A stretch of DNA of 64,000 nucleotides from Allolobophora icterica (Eukaryota; Annelida; Clitellata; Crassiclitellata; Lumbricidae): NCBI GenBank assembly GCA_963556255.1, contig OY744615.1, positions 15,455,537-15,519,536 of the forward strand, read 5' to 3'. Of the stretch, positions 11,701 to 25,600 are shown piece after piece (position 1 is the stretch's first letter; every line of letters starts with the position of its first letter). The notes under the pieces are model-generated. The model did no database searches and was not told the origin of the DNA. It saw only the letters and a program-made list of their open reading frames with translations. Position numbers and translations under genes: made by a program.

Positions 11701-14700
11701 ATTTTTGACACATTTTTCAAATTCATCAAATCTGCATCGGAAACCATATTTCCCAAAAATCGAACTTTTTGGCAATATAAATTTGTCCGAAAAATTGCTC
11801 TAATGCAAAATCTAAGACAGATTAACACCTCTACCCAACGGAAATCATATCACAGCACGATATCCTACAATATACCATGCACCGATATCGTCCACAAAGC
11901 ACGATTTCTCATAAAATCGACTTTTTCACTAGCCGCTCTCGCTCAAACCTGTGTCACCCAGCCATTTTTCGAAAAATTGCTCTAATTCAAATTCTAAGAC
12001 AGATTAACACCTCTACCCGACGGAAATCATATCACAGCACGATTTCCTACAATATATCATGCACCAACATCGAATCTGCCACAAAAATATTTTTGACACA
12101 TTTTTCAAATTCATCAAATCTGCATCGGAAACCATATTTCCCAAAAATCGAACTTTTTGGCAATATAAATTTGTCCGAAAAATTGCTCTAATGCAAAATC
12201 TAAGACAGATTAACACCTCTACCCAACGGAAATCATATCACAGCACGATATCCTACAATATACCATGCACCGATATCGTCCACAAAGCACGATTTCTCAT
12301 AAAATCGACTTTTTCACTAGCCGCTCTCGCTCAAACCTGTGTCACCCAGCCATTTTTCGAAAAATTGCTCTAATTCAAATTCTAAGACAGATTAACACCT
12401 CTACCCGACGGAAATCATATCACAGCACGATTTCCTACAATATATCATGCACCAACATCGAATCTGCCACAAAAATATTTTTGACACATTTTTCAAATTC
12501 ATCAAATCTGCATCGGAAACCATATTTCCCAAAAATCGAACTTTTTGGCAATATAAATTTGTCCGAAAAATTGCTCTAATGCAAAATCTAAGACAGATTA
12601 ACACCTCTACCCAACGGAAATCATATCACAGCACGATATCCTACAATATACCATGCACCGATATCGTCCACAAAGCACGATTTCTCATAAAATCGACTTT
12701 TTCACCAGCCGCTCTCGCTCAAACCTGTGTCACCCAGCCATTTTTCGAAAAATTGCTCTAATTCAAATTCTAAGACAGATTAACACCTCTACCCGACGGA
12801 AATCATATCACAGCACGATTTCCTACAATATATCATGCACCAACATCGAATCTGCCACAAAAATATTTTTGACACATTTTTCAAATTCATCAAATCTGCA
12901 TCGGAAACCATATTTCCCAAAAATCGAACTTTTTGGCAATATAAATTTGTCCGAAAAATTGCTCTAATGCAAAATCTAAGACAGATTAACACCTCTACCC
13001 AACGGAAATCATATCACAGCACGATATCCTACAATATACCATGCACCGATATCGTCCACAAAGCACGATTTCTCATAAAATCGACTTTTGCACTAGCCGC
13101 TCTGGCTCAAACCTGTGTCACCCAGCCATTTTTCGAAAAATTGCTCTAATTCAAATTCTAAGACAGATTAACACCTCTACCCGACGGAAATCATATCACA
13201 GCACGATTTCCTACAATATATCATGCACCAACATCGAATCTGCCACAAAAATATTTTTGACACATTTTTCAAATTCATCAAATCTGCATCGGAAACCATA
13301 TTTCCCAAAAATCGAACTTTTTGGCAATATAAATTTGTCCGAAAAATTGCTCTAATGCAAAATCTAAGACAGATTAACACCTCTACCCAACGGAAATCAT
13401 ATCACAGCACGATATCCTACAATATACCATGCACCGATATCGTCCACAAAGCACGATTTCTCATAAAATCGACTTTTTCACTAGCCGCTCTCGCTCAAAC
13501 CTGTGTCACCCAGCCATTTTTCGAAAAATTGCTCTAATTCAAATTCTAAGACAGATTAACACCTCTACCCGACGGAAATCATATCACAGCACGATTTCCT
13601 ACAATATATCATGCACCAACATCGAATCTGCCACAAAAATATTTTTGACACATTTTTCAAATTCATCAAATCTGCATCGGAAACCATATTTCCCAAAAAT
13701 CGAACTTTTTGGCAATATAAATTTGTCCGAAAAATTGCTCTAATGCAAAATCTAAGACAGATTAACACCTCTACCCAACGGAAATCATATCACAGCACGA
13801 TATCCTACAATATACCATGCACCGATATCGTCCACAAAGCACGATTTCTCATAAAATCGACTTTTTCACTAGCCGCTCTCGCTCAAACCTGTGTCACCCA
13901 GCCATTTTTCGAAAAATTGCTCTAATTCAAATTCTAAGACAGATTAACACCTCTACCCGACGGAAATCATATCACAGCACGATTTCCTACAATATATCAT
14001 GCACCAACATCGAATCTGCCACAAAAATATTTTTGACACATTTTTCAAATTCATCAAATCTGCATCGGAAACCATATTTCCCAAAAATCGAACTTTTTGG
14101 CAATATAAATTTGTCCGAAAAATTGCTCTAATGCAAAATCTAAGACAGATTAACACCTCTACCCAACGGAAATCATATCACAGCACGATATCCTACAATA
14201 TACCATGCACCGATATCGTCCACAAAGCACGATTTCTCATAAAATCGACTTTTTCACTAGCCGCTCTCGCTCAAACCTGTGTCACCCAGCCATTTTTCGA
14301 AAAATTGCTCTAATTCAAATTCTAAGACAGATTAACACCTCTACCCGACGGAAATCATATCACAGCACGATTTCCTACAATATATCATGCACCAACATCG
14401 AATCTGCCACAAAAATATTTTTGACACATTTTTCAAATTCATCAAATCTGCATCGGAAACCATATTTCCCAAAAATCGAACTTTTTGGCAATATAAATTT
14501 GTCCGAAAAATTGCTCTAATGCAAAATCTAAGACAGATTAACACCTCTACCCAACGGAAATCATATCACAGCACGATATCCTACAATATACCATGCACCG
14601 ATATCGTCCACAAAGCACGATTTCTCATAAAATCGACTTTTTCACTAGCCGCTCTCGCTCAAACCTGTGTCACCCAGCCATTTTTCGAAAAATTGCTCTA

Positions 14701-17700
14701 ATTCAAATTCTAAGACAGATTAACACCTCTACCCGACGGAAATCATATCACAGCACGATTTCCTACAATATATCATGCACCAACATCGAATCTGCCACAA
14801 AAATATTTTTGACACATTTTTCAAATTCATCAAATCTGCATCGGAAACCATATTTCCCAAAAATCGAACTTTTTGGCAATATAAATTTGTCCGAAAAATT
14901 GCTCTAATGCAAAATCTAAGACAGATTAACACCTCTACCCAACGGAAATCATATCACAGCACGATATCCTACAATATACCATGCACCGATATCGTCCACA
15001 AAGCACGATTTCTCATAAAATCGACTTTTTCACTAGCCGCTCTCGCTCAAACCTGTGTCACCCAGCCATTTTTCGAAAAATTGCTCTAATTCAAATTCTA
15101 AGACAGATTAACACCTCTACCCGACGGAAATCATATCACAGCACGATTTCCTACAATATATCATGCACCAACATCGAATCTGCCACAAAAATATTTTTGA
15201 CACATTTTTCAAATTCATCAAATCTGCATCGGAAACCATATTTCCCAAAAATCGAACTTTTTGGCAATATAAATTTGTCCGAAAAATTGCTCTAATGCAA
15301 AATCTAAGACAGATTAACACCTCTACCCAACGGAAATCATATCACAGCACGATATCCTACAATATACCATGCACCGATATCGTCCACAAAGCACGATTTC
15401 TCATAAAATCGACTTTTTCACTAGCCGCTCTCGCTCAAACCTGTGTCACCCAGCCATTTTTCGAAAAATTGCTCTAATTCAAATTCTAAGACAGATTAAC
15501 ACCTCTACCCGACGGAAATCATATCACAGCACGATTTCCTACAATATATCATGCACCAACATCGAATCTGCCACAAAAATATTTTTGACACATTTTTCAA
15601 ATTCATCAAATCTGCATCGGAAACCATATTTCCCAAAAATCGAACTTTTTGGCAATATAAATTTGTCCGAAAAATTGCTCTAATGCAAAATCTAAGACAG
15701 ATTAACACCTCTACCCAACGGAAATCATATCACAGCACGATATCCTACAATATACCATGCACCGATATCGTCCACAAAGCACGATTTCTCATAAAATCGA
15801 CTTTTTCACTAGCCGCTCTCGCTCAAACCTGTGTCACCCAGCCATTTTTCGAAAAATTGCTCTAATTCAAATTCTAAGACAGATTAACACCTCTACCCGA
15901 CGGAAATCATATCACAGCACGATTTCCTACAATATATCATGCACCAACATCGAATCTGCCACAAAAATATTTTTGACACATTTTTCAAATTCATCAAATC
16001 TGCATCGGAAACCATATTTCCCAAAAATCGAACTTTTTGGCAATATAAATTTGTCCGAAAAATTGCTCTAATGCAAAATCTAAGACAGATTAACACCTCT
16101 ACCCAACGGAAATCATATCACAGCACAATATCCTACAATATACCATGCACCGATATCGTCCACAAAGCACGATTTCTCATAAAATCGACTTTTTCACTAG
16201 CCGCTCTCGCTCAAACCTGTGTCACCCAGCCATTTTTCGAAAAATTGCTCTAATTCAAATTCTAAGACAGATTAACACCTCTACCCGACGGAAATCATAT
16301 CACAGCACGATTTCCTACAATATATCATGCACCAACATCGAATCTGCCACAAAAATATTTTTGACACATTTTTCAAATTCATCAAATCTGCATCGGAAAC
16401 CATATTTCCCAAAAATCGAACTTTTTGGCAATATAAATTTGTCCGAAAAATTGCTCTAATGCAAAATCTAAGACAGATTAACACCTCTACCCAACGGAAA
16501 TCATATCACAGCACGATATCCTACAATATACCATGCACCGATATCGTCCACAAAGCACGATTTCTCATAAAATCGACTTTTTCACTAGCCGCTCTCGCTC
16601 AAACCTGTGTCACCCAGCCATTTTTCGAAAAATTGCTCTAATTCAAATTCTAAGACAGATTAACACCTCTACCCGACGGAAATCATATCACAGCACGATT
16701 TCCTACAATATATCATGCACCAACATCGAATCTGCCACAAAAATATTTTTGACACATTTTTCAAATTCATCAAATCTGCATCGGAAACCATATTTCCCAA
16801 AAATCGAACTTTTTGGCAATATAAATTTGTCCGAAAAATTGCTCTAATGCAAAATCTAAGACAGATTAACACCTCTACCCAACGGAAATCATATCACAGC
16901 ACGATATCCTACAATATACCATGCACCGATATCGTCCACAAAGCACGATTTCTCATAAAATCGACTTTTTCACCAGCCGCTCTCGCTCAAACCTGTGTCA
17001 CCCAGCCATTTTTCGAAAAATTGCTCTAATTCAAATTCTAAGACAGATTAACACCTCTACCCGACGGAAATCATATCACAGCACGATTTCCTACAATATA
17101 TCATGCACCAACATCGAATCTGCCACAAAAATATTTTTGACACATTTTTCAAATTCATCAAATCTGCATCGGAAACCATATTTCCCAAAAATCGAACTTT
17201 TTGGCAATATAAATTTGTCCGAAAAATTGCTCTAATGCAAAATCTAAGACAGATTAACACCTCTACCCAACGGAAATCATATCACAGCACGATATCCTAC
17301 AATATACCATGCACCGATATCGTCCACAAAGCACGATTTCTCATAAAATCGACTTTTGCACTAGCCGCTCTCGCTCAAACCTGTGTCACCCAGCCATTTT
17401 TCGAAAAATTGGTCTAATTCAAATTCTAAGACAGATTAACACCTCTACCCGACGGAAATCATATCACAGCACGATTTCCTACAATATATCATGCACCAAC
17501 ATCGAATCTGCCACAAAAATATTTTTGACACATTTTTCAAATTCATCAAATCTGCATCGGAAACCATATTTCCCAAAAATCGAACTTTTTGGCAATATAA
17601 ATTTGTCCGAAAAATTGCTCTAATGCAAAATCTAAGACAGATTAACACCTCTACCCAACGGAAATCATATCACAGCACGATATCCTACAATATACCATGC

Positions 17701-19724
17701 ACCGATATCGTCCACAAAGCACGATTTCTCATAAAATCGACTTTTTCACTAGCCGCTCTCGCTCAAACCTGTGTCACCCAGCCATTTTTCGAAAAATTGC
17801 TCTAATTCAAATTCTAAGACAGATTAACACCTCTACCCGACGGAAATCATATCACAGCACGATTTCCTACAATATATCATGCACCAACATCGAATCTGCC
17901 ACAAAAATATTTTTGACACATTTTTCAAATTCATCAAATCTGCATCGGAAACCATATTTCCCAAAAATCGAACTTTTTGGCAATATAAATTTGTCCGAAA
18001 AATTGCTCTAATGCAAAATCTAAGACAGATTAACACCTCTACCCAACGGAAATCATATCACAGCACGATATCCTACAATATACCATGCACCGATATCGTC
18101 CACAAAGCACGATTTCTCATAAAATCGACTTTTTCACTAGCCGCTCTCGCTCAAACCTGTGTCACCCAGCCATTTTTCGAAAAATTGCTCTAATTCAAAT
18201 TCTAAGACAGATTAACACCTCTACCCGACGGAAATCATATCACAGCACGATTTCCTACAATATATCATGCACCAACATCGAATCTGCCACAAAAATATTT
18301 TTGACACATTTTTCAAATTCATCAAATCTGCATCGGAAACCATATTTCCCAAAAATCGAACTTTTTGGCAATATAAATTTGTCCGAAAAATTGCTCTAAT
18401 GCAAAATCTAAGACAGATTAACACCTCTACCCAACGGAAATCATATCACAGCACGATATCCTACAATATACCATGCACCGATATCGTCCACAAAGCACGA
18501 TTTCTCATAAAATCGACTTTTTCACTAGCCGCTCTCGCTCAAACCTGTGTCACCCAGCCATTTTTCGAAAAATTGCTCTAATTCAAATTCTAAGACAGAT
18601 TAACACCTCTACCCGACGGAAATCATATCACAGCACGATTTCCTACAATATATCATGCACCAACATCGAATCTGCCACAAAAATATTTTTGACACATTTT
18701 TCAAATTCATCAAATCTGCATCGGAAACCATATTTCCCAAAAATCGAACTTTTTGGCAATATAAATTTGTCCGAAAAATTGCTCTAATGCAAAATCTAAG
18801 ACAGATTAACACCTCTACCCAACGGAAATCATATCACAGCACGATATCCTACAATATACCATGCACCGATATCGTCCACAAAGCACGATTTCTCATAAAA
18901 TCGACTTTTTCACTAGCCGCTCTCGCTCAAACCTGTGTCACCCAGCCATTTTTCGAAAAATTGCTCTAATTCAAATTCTAAGACAGATTAACACCTCTAC
19001 CCGACGGAAATCATATCACAGCACGATTTCCTACAATATATCATGCACCAACATCGAATCTGCCACAAAAATATTTTTGACACATTTTTCAAATTCATCA
19101 AATCTGCATCGGAAACCATATTTCCCAAAAATCGAACTTTTTGGCAATATAAATTTGTCCGAAAAATTGCTCTAATGCAAAATCTAAGACAGATTAACAC
19201 CTCTACCCAACGGAAATCATATCACAGCACGATATCCTACAATATACCATGCACCGATATCGTCCACAAAGCACGATTTCTCATAAAATCGACTTTTTCA
19301 CTAGCCGCTCTCGCTCAAACCTGTGTCACCCAGCCATTTTTCGAAAAATTGCTCTAATTCAAATTCTAAGACAGATTAACACCTCTACCCGACGGAAATC
19401 ATATCACAGCACGATTTCCTACAATATATCATGCACCAACATCGAATCTGCCACAAAAATATTTTTGACACATTTTTCAAATTCATCAAATCTGCATCGG
19501 AAACCATATTTCCCAAAAATCGAACTTTTTGGCAATATAAATTTGTCCGAAAAATTGCTCTAATGCAAAATCTAAGACAGATTAACACCTCTACCCAACG
19601 GAAATCATATCACAGCACGATATCCTACAATATACCATGCACCGATATCGTCCACAAAGCACGATTTCTCATAAAATCGACTTTTTCACTAGCCGCTCTC
19701 GCTCAAACCTGTCACCCAGCCATT
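5769..19724 (+). repeat. Satellite A 388-bp higher-order repeat, ~36 copies
   Basis: A strict dimer of a 206-bp monomer (half B; ATTGCT at 5769 to ATTGCT at 5975) and a 182-bp monomer (half C; 5975 to 6157), repeated at 388-bp steps. The recurrent ATGCACCAAC motif falls at 5852, 6240, 6628 and so on to 19431: 35 steps, one of them 387 bp owing to a lost A near 7878. Copies differ by only a few single bases (for example CTAGCC/CCAGCC, TTTTTCAC/TTTTGCAC, GATATCC/AATATCC). The last copy is truncated (GTGTCACCC shortened to GTCACCC) just before the N gap. Confidence 0.95.
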
Positions 19725-19924
19725 NNNNNNNNNNNNNNNNNNNNNNNNNNNNNNNNNNNNNNNNNNNNNNNNNNNNNNNNNNNNNNNNNNNNNNNNNNNN
19801 NNNNNNNNNNNNNNNNNNNNNNNNNNNNNNNNNNNNNNNNNNNNNNNNNNNNNNNNNNNNNNNNNNNNNNNNNNNNNNNNNNNNNNNNNNNNNNNNNNNN
19901 NNNNNNNNNNNNNNNNNNNNNNNN
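19725..19924. other. Assembly gap, 200 N
   Basis: Exactly 200 unknown bases between the B-C dimer array and type-A monomers. The round length suggests a placeholder, so true size and content are unknown. Any open frame spanning it is meaningless. Confidence 0.98.
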
Positions 19925-21572
19925 TCTAAAAATTTTCAAATTCATCAAATCTCCATCGGAAAAGCGATTTCCCAAGAAAGGAAAATGTTCGAAATTCGAT
20001 TTTTTTTATCGAAAAATTGCTCTAATTCAAATTCTAACGCAGATTAACACCTCTAAACAACAGAAATCATATCACAGGACGATTTCCTACAATATACCAT
20101 GCACCAACATCGAAACTGCTACAAAAACACTTTTCTAAAAATTTTCAAATTCATCAAATCTCCATCGGAAAAGCGATTTCCCAAGGAAAGAAAATGTTCG
20201 AAATTCGATTTTTTTTCTAAAAATTGCTCTAATTCAAATTCTAAGACAGATTAACACCTCTAAACAACAGAAATCATATCACAGGACGATTTCCTACAAT
20301 ATACCATGCACCAACATCGAAACTGCCACAACAACACTTTTTCGACAAATTTTCAAATTCATCAAATCTCCATCGGAAAAGCGATTTCCCAAGGAAGGAA
20401 TATGTTCGAAATTCGATTTTTTTTCTCGAAACATTGCTCTATTTCAAATTCTAAGACAGATTAACACCTCTAAACAACAGAAATCATATCATAGGACGAT
20501 TCCCTACAATATACCATGCACCAACATCGAAACTGCCACAACAACACTTTTTCGACAAATTTTCAAATTCATCAAATCTCCATCGGAAAAGCGATTTCCC
20601 AAGGAAGGAAAATGTTCGAAATTCGATGTTTTTTCTCGAAAAATTGCTCTAATTCAAATTCTAAGACAGATTAACACCTCTAAACAACAGAAATCATATC
20701 ACAGGACGATTCCCTACAATATACCATGCACCAACATCGAAACTGCCACAACACTTTTCGACAAATTTTCAAATTCATCAAATCTCCATCGGAAAAGCGA
20801 TTTCCCAAGGAAGGAAAATGTTCGAAATTCGATTTTTTTCGAAAAATTGCTCTAATTCAAATTCTAAGACAGACTAACACCTCTAAACAACAGAAATCAT
20901 ATCACAGGACGATTTCCTACAATATACCATGCACCAACAACGAAACTGCGACAACACTTTTTCGACAAATTTTCAAATTCATCAAATCTCCATCGGAAAA
21001 GCGATTTCCCAAGGAAGGAAAATGTTCGAAATTCGATTTTTTTTCTCGAAAAATTGCTCTAATTCAAATTCTAACACAGATTAACACCTCTAAACAACAG
21101 AAATCATATCACAGGACGATTTCCTACAATATACCATGCACCAACATCGAAACTGCCACAAAAACACTTTTCTAAAAATTTTCAAATTCATCAAATCTCC
21201 ATCGAAAAAGCGATTTCCCAAGGAAGGAAAATGTTCGAAATTCGATTTTTTTTTCTAAAAATTGCTCTAATTCAAATTCTAAGACAGATTAACACCTCTA
21301 AACAACAGAAATCATATCACAGGACGATTTCCTACAATATACCATGCACCAACATCGAAACTGCCACAACAACACTTTTCGACAAATTTTCAAATTCATC
21401 AAATCTCCATCGGAAAAGCGATTTCCCAAGGAAGGAAAATGTTCGAAATTCGATTTTTTTTTCTCGAAAAATTGCTCTAATTCAAATTCGAAGACAGATT
21501 AACACCACTAAACAACAGAAATCATATCACAGGACGATTCCCTACAATATACCATGCACCAACATTAAATCT
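19925..21572 (+). repeat. Satellite A, type-A monomers (~206-210 bp), left block
   Basis: About eight monomers with ACAGGACG instead of ACAGCACG in the core and half A. Diagnostic single-base variants occur in a fixed order: CTAACGCAG, CATTGCTCTATTTC, ATCATAGGACG, AGACTAACAC, CAACAACGAAACTGCG, CTAACACAG. The same order recurs at 24090-25250. Confidence 0.85.
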
Positions 21573-22600
21573 GCGACATAAAACTTTTTCCCATGAATTG
21601 CCCAATTTTCACGATAATTGAATTGGAGTCACCACCTGAATCGTTTCCCACCACTTCCTCTTAATTTAAATTTTTTCGGAAAATTGCTCTAATTCAAATT
21701 CTAAGACAGATTAACACCTCTACTCAACGGAAATCATATCACAGCACGATTTCCTACAATATACCATGCACCAACATCAAATCTGCGACAAAAAACTTTT
21801 TCCCATCAATTGCCCAATTTTCACGATAATTGAATTGGAGTCACCACCTGAATCGTTTCCCACCACTCCCGCTTAATTTAAATTTTTTTGGGAAAATTGC
21901 TCTAATTCAAATTCTAAGACAGATTAACACCTCTACTCAACGGAAATCATATCACAGCACGATTTCCTACAATATACCATGCACCAACATCATATCTGCG
22001 ACAAAAAACTTTTTCCCATCAATTGCCCAATTTTCACGATAATTGAATTGGCGTCACCACCTGAATCGTTTCCCACCACTCTTGCTTAATTTAAATTTTT
22101 TTCGGAAAATTGCTCTAATTCAAATTCTAAGACAGATTAACACCTCTACTCAACGGAAATCATATCACAGCACGATTTCCTACAATATACCATGCACCAA
22201 CATCATATCTGCGACAAAAAACTTTTTCCCATGAATTGCCCAATTTTCACGATAATTGAATTGGAGTCACCACCTGAATCGTTTCCCACCACTTCCTCTT
22301 AATTTAAATTTTTTGGGGAAAATTGCTCTAATTCAAATTCTAAGACAGATTAACACCTCTACTCAACGGAAATCATATCACAGCACGATTTCCTACAATA
22401 TACCATGCACCAACATCAAATCTGCGACAAAAAACTTTTTCCCATGAATTGCCCAATTTTCACGATAATTGAATTGGAGTCACCACCTGAATCGTGTCCC
22501 ACCACTCCCGCTTAATTTAAATTTTTTTCGGAAAATTGCTCTAATTCAAAATCTAAGACAGATTAACACCTCTACTCAACGGAAATCATATCACAGGACG
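21573..22600 (+). repeat. Satellite A, type-D monomers (213 bp), five copies
   Basis: Half D begins near 21573, 21785, 21998, 22211 and 22424, a 213-bp period. It contains CCCATGAATTGCCC, ACGATAATTGAATTGGAG and CACCTGAATCG. The core returns to CTACTCAACGG and ACAGCACG, like the B-C array and unlike the flanking type-A blocks. The change from D back to A happens inside a core near 22580, where ACAGCACG becomes ACAGGACG. Confidence 0.85.
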
Positions 22601-25600
22601 ATTTCCTACAATATACCATGCACCAACATCGAAACTGCCACAACAACACTTTTTCGACAAATTTTCAAATTCATCAAATCTCCATCGGAAAAGCGATTTC
22701 CCAAGGAAGGAATATGTTCGAAATTCGATTTTTTTTCTCGAAAAATTGCTCTAATTCAAATTCTAAGACAGATTAACACCTCTAAACAACAGAAATCATA
22801 TCACAGGACGATTCCCTACAATATACCATGCACCAACATCGAAACTGCCACAACACTTTTTCGACAAATTTTCAAATTCATCAAATCTCCATCGGAAAAG
22901 CGATTTCCCAAAGAAGGAAAATGTTCGAAATTCGATTTTTTTTCTCGAAAAATTGCTCTAATTCAAATTCTAAGACAGATTAACACCTCTAAACAACAGA
23001 AATCATATCACAGGACGATTCCCTACAATATACCATGCACCAACATCGAAACTGCCACAACAACACTTTTTCGACAAATTTTCAAATTCATCAAATCTCC
23101 ATCGGAAAAGCGATTTCCCAAGGAAGGAAAATGTTCGAAATTCGATTTTTTTTCTCGAAAAATTGCTCTAATTCAAATTCGAAGACAGATTAACACCTCT
23201 AAACAAACAGGACGATTTCCTACAATATACCATTCACCAACATCGAAACTGCCACAACAACACTTTTCGACAAATATTCAAATTCATCAAATCTCCATCG
23301 GAAAAGCGATTTCCCAAGGAAGGAAAATGTTCGAATATCGATTTTTTTTCTGGAAAAATTGCTCTAATTCAAATTCTAACGCAGATTAACACCTCTAAAC
23401 AACAGAAATCATATCACAGGACGATTTCCTACAATATACCATGCACCAACATCGAAATTGCTACAAAAACACTTTTCTAAAAATTTTCAAATTCATCAAA
23501 TCTCCATCGGAAAAGCGATTTCCCAAGGAAGGAATATGTTCGAAATTCGATTTTTTTTCTCGAAAAATTGCTGTAATTCAAATTCTAAGACAGATTAACA
23601 CCTCTAAACAACAGAAATCATATCACAGGACGATTCCCTACAATATACCATGCACCAACATCGAAACTGCCACAACACTTTTTCGACAAATTTTCAAATT
23701 CATCAAATCTCCATCGGAAAAGCGATTTCCCAAAGAAGGAAAATGTTCGAAATTCGATTTTTTTCTCTCGAAAAATTGCTCTAATTCAAATTCTAAGACA
23801 GATTAACACCTCTAAACAACAGAAATCATATCACAGGACGATTCCCTACAATATACCATGCACCAACATCGAAACTGCCACAACAACACTTTTTCGACAA
23901 ATTTTCAAATTCATCAAATCTCCATCGGAAAAGCGATTTCCCATGGAAGAAAAATGTTCGAAATTCGATTTTTTTTCTCGAAAAATTGCTCTAATTCAAA
24001 TTCTAAGACAGATTAACACCTCTAAACAACAGAAATCATATCACAGGACGATTTCCTACAATATTCCATGCACCAACATCGAAACTGCCACAACACTTTT
24101 CTAAAAATTTTCAAATTCATCAAATCTCCATCGGAAAAGCGATTTCCCAAGAAAGGAAAATGTTCGAAATTCGATTTTTTTTCTCGAAAAATTGCTCTAA
24201 TTCAAATTCTAACGCAGATTAACACCTCTAAACAACAGAAATCATATCACAGGACGATTTCCTACAATATACCATGCACCAACATCGAAACTGCTACAAA
24301 AACACTTTTCTAAAAATTTTCAAATTCATCAAATCTCCATCGGAAAAGCGATTTCCCAAGGAAAGAAAATGTTCGAAATTCGATTTTTTTTCTAAAAATT
24401 GCTCTAATTCAAATTCTAAGACAGATTAACACCTCTAAACAACGGAAATCATATCACAGGACGATTTCCTACAATATACCATGCACCAACATCGAAACTG
24501 CCACAACAACACTTTTTCGACAAATTTTCAAATTCATCAAATCTCCATCGGAAAAGCGATTTCCCAAGGAAGGAATATGTTCGAAATTCGATTTTTTTTC
24601 TCGAAAAATTGCTCTATTTCAAATTCTAAGACAGATTAACACCTCTAAACAACAGAAATCATATCATAGGACGATTCCCTACAATATACCATGCACCAAC
24701 ATCGAAACTGCCACAACAACACTTTTTCGACAAATTTTCAAATTCATCAAATCTCCATCGGAAAAGCGATTTCCCAAGGAAGGAAAATGTTCGAAATTCG
24801 ATTTTTTTCGAAAAATTGCTCTAATTCAAATTCTAAGACAGACTAACACCTCTAAACAACAGAAATCATATCACAGGACGATTTCCTACAATATACCATG
24901 CACCAACAACGAAACTGCGACAACACTTTTTCGACAAATTTTCAAATTCATCAAATCTCCATCGGAAAAGCGATTTCCCAAGGAAGGAAAATGTTCGAAA
25001 TTCGATTTTTTTTCTCGAAAAATTGCTCTAATTCAAATTCTAACACAGATTAACACCTCTAAACAACAGAAATCATATCACAGGACGATTTCCTACAATA
25101 TACCATGCACCAACATCGAAACTGCCACAAAAACACTTTTCTAAAAATTTTCAAATTCATCAAATCTCCATCGGAAAAGCGATTTCCCAAGGAAGGAAAA
25201 TGTTCGAAATTCGATTTTTTTTCTCGAAAAATTGCTCTAATTCAAATTCGAAGACAGATTAACACCTCTAAACAACAGAAATCATATCACAGGACGATTT
25301 CCTACAATATACCATGCACCAACATCGAAACTGCCACAAAAACACTTTTCGACAAATTTTCAAATTCATCAAATCTCCATCGGAAAAGCGATTTCCCAAG
25401 GAAGGAAAATGTTCGAAATTCGATTTTTTTTCTCGAAAAATTGCTCTAATTCAAATTCGAAGACAGATTAACACCTCTAAACAACAGAAATCATATCACA
25501 GGACGATTCCCTACAATATACCATGTACCAACATCGAAACTGCCACAACAACACTTTTTCGACAAATTTTCAAATTCATCAAATCTCCATCGGAAAAGCG

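Noticed and set aside
5852..19724. Dozens of 60-114-codon open frames on both strands of satellite A
   Set aside because: They recur with the 388-bp period, overlap on both strands and show no domain. They are by-products of stop-poor repeat units.
19431..20138. 235-codon open frame
   Set aside because: It crosses the 200-N gap, so the frame is artificial.
22469..23389. 306-codon frame with a ~69-residue repeated protein
   Set aside because: Several monomers here happen to have lengths divisible by three. Neighbouring monomers break the frame by indels and nothing suggests selection.
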